This document shows positions 61,915-64,000 of a stretch of 64,000 nucleotides of DNA, piece after piece. Origin of the DNA: Nioella ostreopsis (GTDB lineage Bacteria > Pseudomonadota > Alphaproteobacteria > Rhodobacterales > Rhodobacteraceae); NCBI RefSeq assembly GCF_004000255.1, contig NZ_RCIQ01000019.1, positions 1-64,000 of the forward strand, written 5' to 3'. Each line of letters opens with the position of its first letter. The stretch's first letter is position 1. The translations under genes and the position numbers were made by a program. The notes under the pieces were generated by a model, which saw only the letters and a list, made by a program, of their open reading frames with translations, did not search any database and was not told the DNA's origin.

Positions 61915-61940
61915 AAAGGCCGCCCCGAAGGACGGCCTTT
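61915..61940 (-). terminator. Intrinsic terminator of gltA
   Basis: 11-bp stem AAAGGCCGCCC (61915-61925) with GGACGGCCTTT (61930-61940), one wobble pair, TTTTT on the minus-strand side. Confidence 0.85.
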
Positions 61941-61962
61941 CGTTTCAGGGATGAGCGCCGCC

Positions 61963-63255
61963 TCAGCGGTTCTCGATATCCGTGTATTCGCGGTAGGTGG
62001 CCCCGGTATAGAGCTGACGCGGACGGCCGATCTTGCCTTTCGGGTCGGCGATCATCTCTTTCCACTGGGAAATCCAGCCGACGGTCCGCGACAGGGCGAA
62101 GATCGGGGTGAACATCGAGGTGGGGAAGCCCATGGCCTCCAGGATGATGCCCGAATAGAAATCCACGTTCGGGAACAGCTTCTTGTCGGCGAAATACTCG
62201 TCCTGCAGCGCGATGCGTTCCAGTTCCTTGGCGACCTGCAGCAGCGGGTTGTTTTCCACGCCCAGAAGGTCCAGCACCTCGTCGGCGGATTTCTTCATCA
62301 CCGTCGCGCGCGGGTCGAAGTTCTTGTAGACCCGGTGGCCAAAGCCCATCAGGCGGAACGGATCGTTCTTGTCCTTGGCCCGCGCGATATATTCGGGAAT
62401 ACGGTCGACCGAGCCGATTTCCTTCAGCATTTCCAGACAGGCCTGGTTTGCGCCGCCATGGGCGGGGCCCCAGAGACAGGCGATACCGGCAGCGATGCAG
62501 GCAAACGGGTTGGCGCCCGAAGAGCCCGCCAGACGCACGGTCGAGGTCGAGGCGTTCTGTTCGTGATCCGCATGCAGCGTGAAGATCCGGTCCATCGCGC
62601 GGCTCAGGATCGGGTCGGGCTGGTACTCTTCTGCCGGGACCGCGAAGCACATGCGCAGGAAATTGGTCGCGTAATCGCAATCGTTGCGCGGATACACGAA
62701 GGGCTGACCGATGGAGTATTTATAGGCCATCGCGGCAATGGTCGGCAGCTTGGCGATCAGGCGGATCGAGGCGACCTCACGCTGCCACGGGTCAGAAATG
62801 TCGGTCGAGTCGTGGTAGAAGGCCGACATCGCGCCGACGACGCCCACCATGGTGGCCATCGGGTGTGCGTCCCGGCGGAAGCCACGGAAGAAGTTGTGCA
62901 TCTGTTCATGCACCATCGTGTGACGAGTCACGCGATCCTCGAAATCTTCGAGTTGGGTCGCGGTCGGCAGTTCACCATAAAGCAGCAGATAGCATACTTC
63001 GAGATAGTGCGACTTCTCTGCCAACTGGTCGATCGGGTAGCCGCGATGCAGCAGGATGCCCGCGTCGCCGTCGATATAGGTGATGGTGGATTCGCACGCC
63101 GAGGTCGAGGTGAAGCCGGGATCGTGGGTGAACACGCCCGCCTGACCGTAGAGCTTGCCGATATCGATCACGTCGGGGCCGACACTGGGCGAGTGCATTG
63201 GCAGCTCGAATGTCTTGTTGTCGAACGTGAGCGTCGCGGTTCTGTTGTCTGCCAT
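61963..63255 (-). CDS. gltA: Citrate synthase
   Basis: 430 aa. Type II hexameric enzyme that condenses acetyl-CoA and oxaloacetate. Catalytic His in [11 protein letters not shown] and [15 protein letters not shown], and Asp in [23 protein letters not shown] precedes ATG 63255. It lies between gltX and the pqiA-radA genes. Confidence 0.97.
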   Translation of the reverse strand: MADNRTATLTFDNKTFELPMHSPSVGPDVIDIGKLYGQAGVFTHDPGFTSTSACESTITYIDGDAGILLHRGYPIDQLAEKSHYLEVCYLLLYGELPTATQLEDFEDRVTRHTMVHEQMHNFFRGFRRDAHPMATMVGVVGAMSAFYHDSTDISDPWQREVASIRLIAKLPTIAAMAYKYSIGQPFVYPRNDCDYATNFLRMCFAVPAEEYQPDPILSRAMDRIFTLHADHEQNASTSTVRLAGSSGANPFACIAAGIACLWGPAHGGANQACLEMLKEIGSVDRIPEYIARAKDKNDPFRLMGFGHRVYKNFDPRATVMKKSADEVLDLLGVENNPLLQVAKELERIALQDEYFADKKLFPNVDFYSGIILEAMGFPTSMFTPIFALSRTVGWISQWKEMIADPKGKIGRPRQLYTGATYREYTDIENR

Positions 63256-63357
63256 CTGAATCCCTCTTCAATAAGCCCGCCCGATGGTCATCAGGCAGTG
63301 TCCCGGGGACCGGTTTCCCGATCCCCTCTATTCGCAGGCAGCCACGACACACTCAGG

Positions 63358-64000
63358 TCATTCGGCTGCGGCCTCCGTCAGGCGGGCGATTGTCTCCTCC
63401 CGGCCGATGACGAGCATCATGTCGAAAACGCTCGGGCTGACGGGGCGGCCTGCCAGCGCGGCCCTGAGGGCCGGTGCAAGCTTGCCCAGTTTCAGATCGT
63501 GGCGCTCTGCCACCTCGGAAACTGTCGCCTCTAGCGTGTCGCGTGTCCAGCTAGCATTTTGCAACTGCGGCGTCAATTCTGCCAGTATACCACGGGATAC
63601 ATCTGTAAGGGCGGATTGTGACTTCTCGTCCCGGTCGAGCGGGCGTTCAGTCAGAACAAAATGCGCCTTTTCAAGGAGTTGTGGAAGGGATTTTGCCCGA
63701 TCCTTGAGGCAATACATCGCAGCGGCCAGCCCATCTTTCTGCGACTGCGAAAGGGCGGGTTGCTGCGTTGCCGCCAGAAACCGCTCGATTTCACTGACCA
63801 GATCGCCGTCCTCCATGGCCCCGATATGATGGCTGGCCACATGTTCGAGCTTCTTGAAATCCAGCCGGGCGGGCGATTTGCCGATTCCCTTCAGGTCGAA
63901 CCACTCTTTTGCCTCGGCGTCGCTGAACAGTTCATCATCCCCATGGCTCCAGCCAAGCCGCGCCAGATAGTTGCGCATGGCGGCGGGCGGGTAGCCCATG
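63358..64000 (-). CDS. gltX: Glutamyl-tRNA synthetase, C-terminal part (cut by window edge)
   Basis: The frame is open to the right edge, so the catalytic Rossmann part (HIGH) lies outside. Visible: [20 protein letters not shown], the usual start of the anticodon-binding region, [20 protein letters not shown] (near the KMSKR area) and the helical C-terminal anticodon-binding domain to [17 protein letters not shown]. Length and spacing are standard for GltX. It charges tRNA-Glu. 102 bp upstream of gltA on the same strand. Confidence 0.93.
   Translation of the reverse strand, partial: MGYPPAAMRNYLARLGWSHGDDELFSDAEAKEWFDLKGIGKSPARLDFKKLEHVASHHIGAMEDGDLVSEIERFLAATQQPALSQSQKDGLAAAMYCLKDRAKSLPQLLEKAHFVLTERPLDRDEKSQSALTDVSRGILAELTPQLQNASWTRDTLEATVSEVAERHDLKLGKLAPALRAALAGRPVSPSVFDMMLVIGREETIARLTEAAAE

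Overview
The window looks like chromosome from an alphaproteobacterium of the Rhodobacterales (Roseobacter/Paracoccaceae type). The evidence is high GC, roseobacter-style gene neighbourhoods (rpsF-rpsR-rplI, fabD-fabG-acpP-fabF-mltG, pdhA-pdhB-pdhC, a ZapA gene preceded by a coiled-coil gene) and a complete Rhodobacter-type gene transfer agent (GTA) cluster directly upstream of cysE. I saw no rRNA, tRNA, CRISPR array or insertion sequence.

Layout. 1-4.2 kb: four neighbouring genes for secreted proteins built from one repeated ~130-residue Cys-containing beta-type domain. The first gene runs off the left edge and carries near-identical 486-bp tandem units joined by Pro-Ala linkers; the fourth ends in a long Pro-Ala tail. 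4.2-5.5 kb: ribosomal operon rpsF-rpsR-rplI (minus). 5.8-7.2 kb: a membrane-anchored, extremely acidic and Asn/Gly-rich protein. 7.4-13 kb: a YjbR-like gene and the fatty-acid genes fabD, fabG, acpP and fabF, then mltG. 13.1-28.4 kb: GTA genes g1 to g15 plus a DUF2793 gene, all on the plus strand and mostly with overlapping starts. 28.4-31 kb: cysE, a small membrane protein and cysK. 31.2-35.4 kb: pyruvate dehydrogenase operon and an FtsB-like gene (minus). 35.5-37 kb: a bacterioferritin with an Irr-type box, and class I aldolase. 37-41 kb: a secreted Sel1-like protein, a 2H phosphoesterase-like protein and an EamA transporter broken by one stop codon. 41-51 kb: pgk, two gap genes and tkt, interspersed with an outer-membrane protein, a PepSY/cytochrome b561/LuxR operon and a glycosyltransferase. 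51-64 kb: zapA, GYD, MFS, SDR, bioY, DUF1284, purF, a wHTH-hydrolase fusion, cvpA, radA, pqiA-like, gltA and the C-terminal part of gltX (cut by the right edge).

How parts work together. Central carbon genes (fbaB, pgk, two gap, tkt, pdhABC, gltA) cluster between 31 and 63 kb, and similar LacI-type palindromes precede both gap genes and fbaB. The GTA cluster looks complete for capsid and tail. It has two oddities: a ~160-residue insert inside the TIM-barrel part of the g15 megatron protein, and a g11 frame that reads through the start of g12. Other notable points are the local family of repeat-domain secreted proteins, a bacterioferritin lacking the haem-ligand Met, and a three-copy dispersed intergenic repeat.
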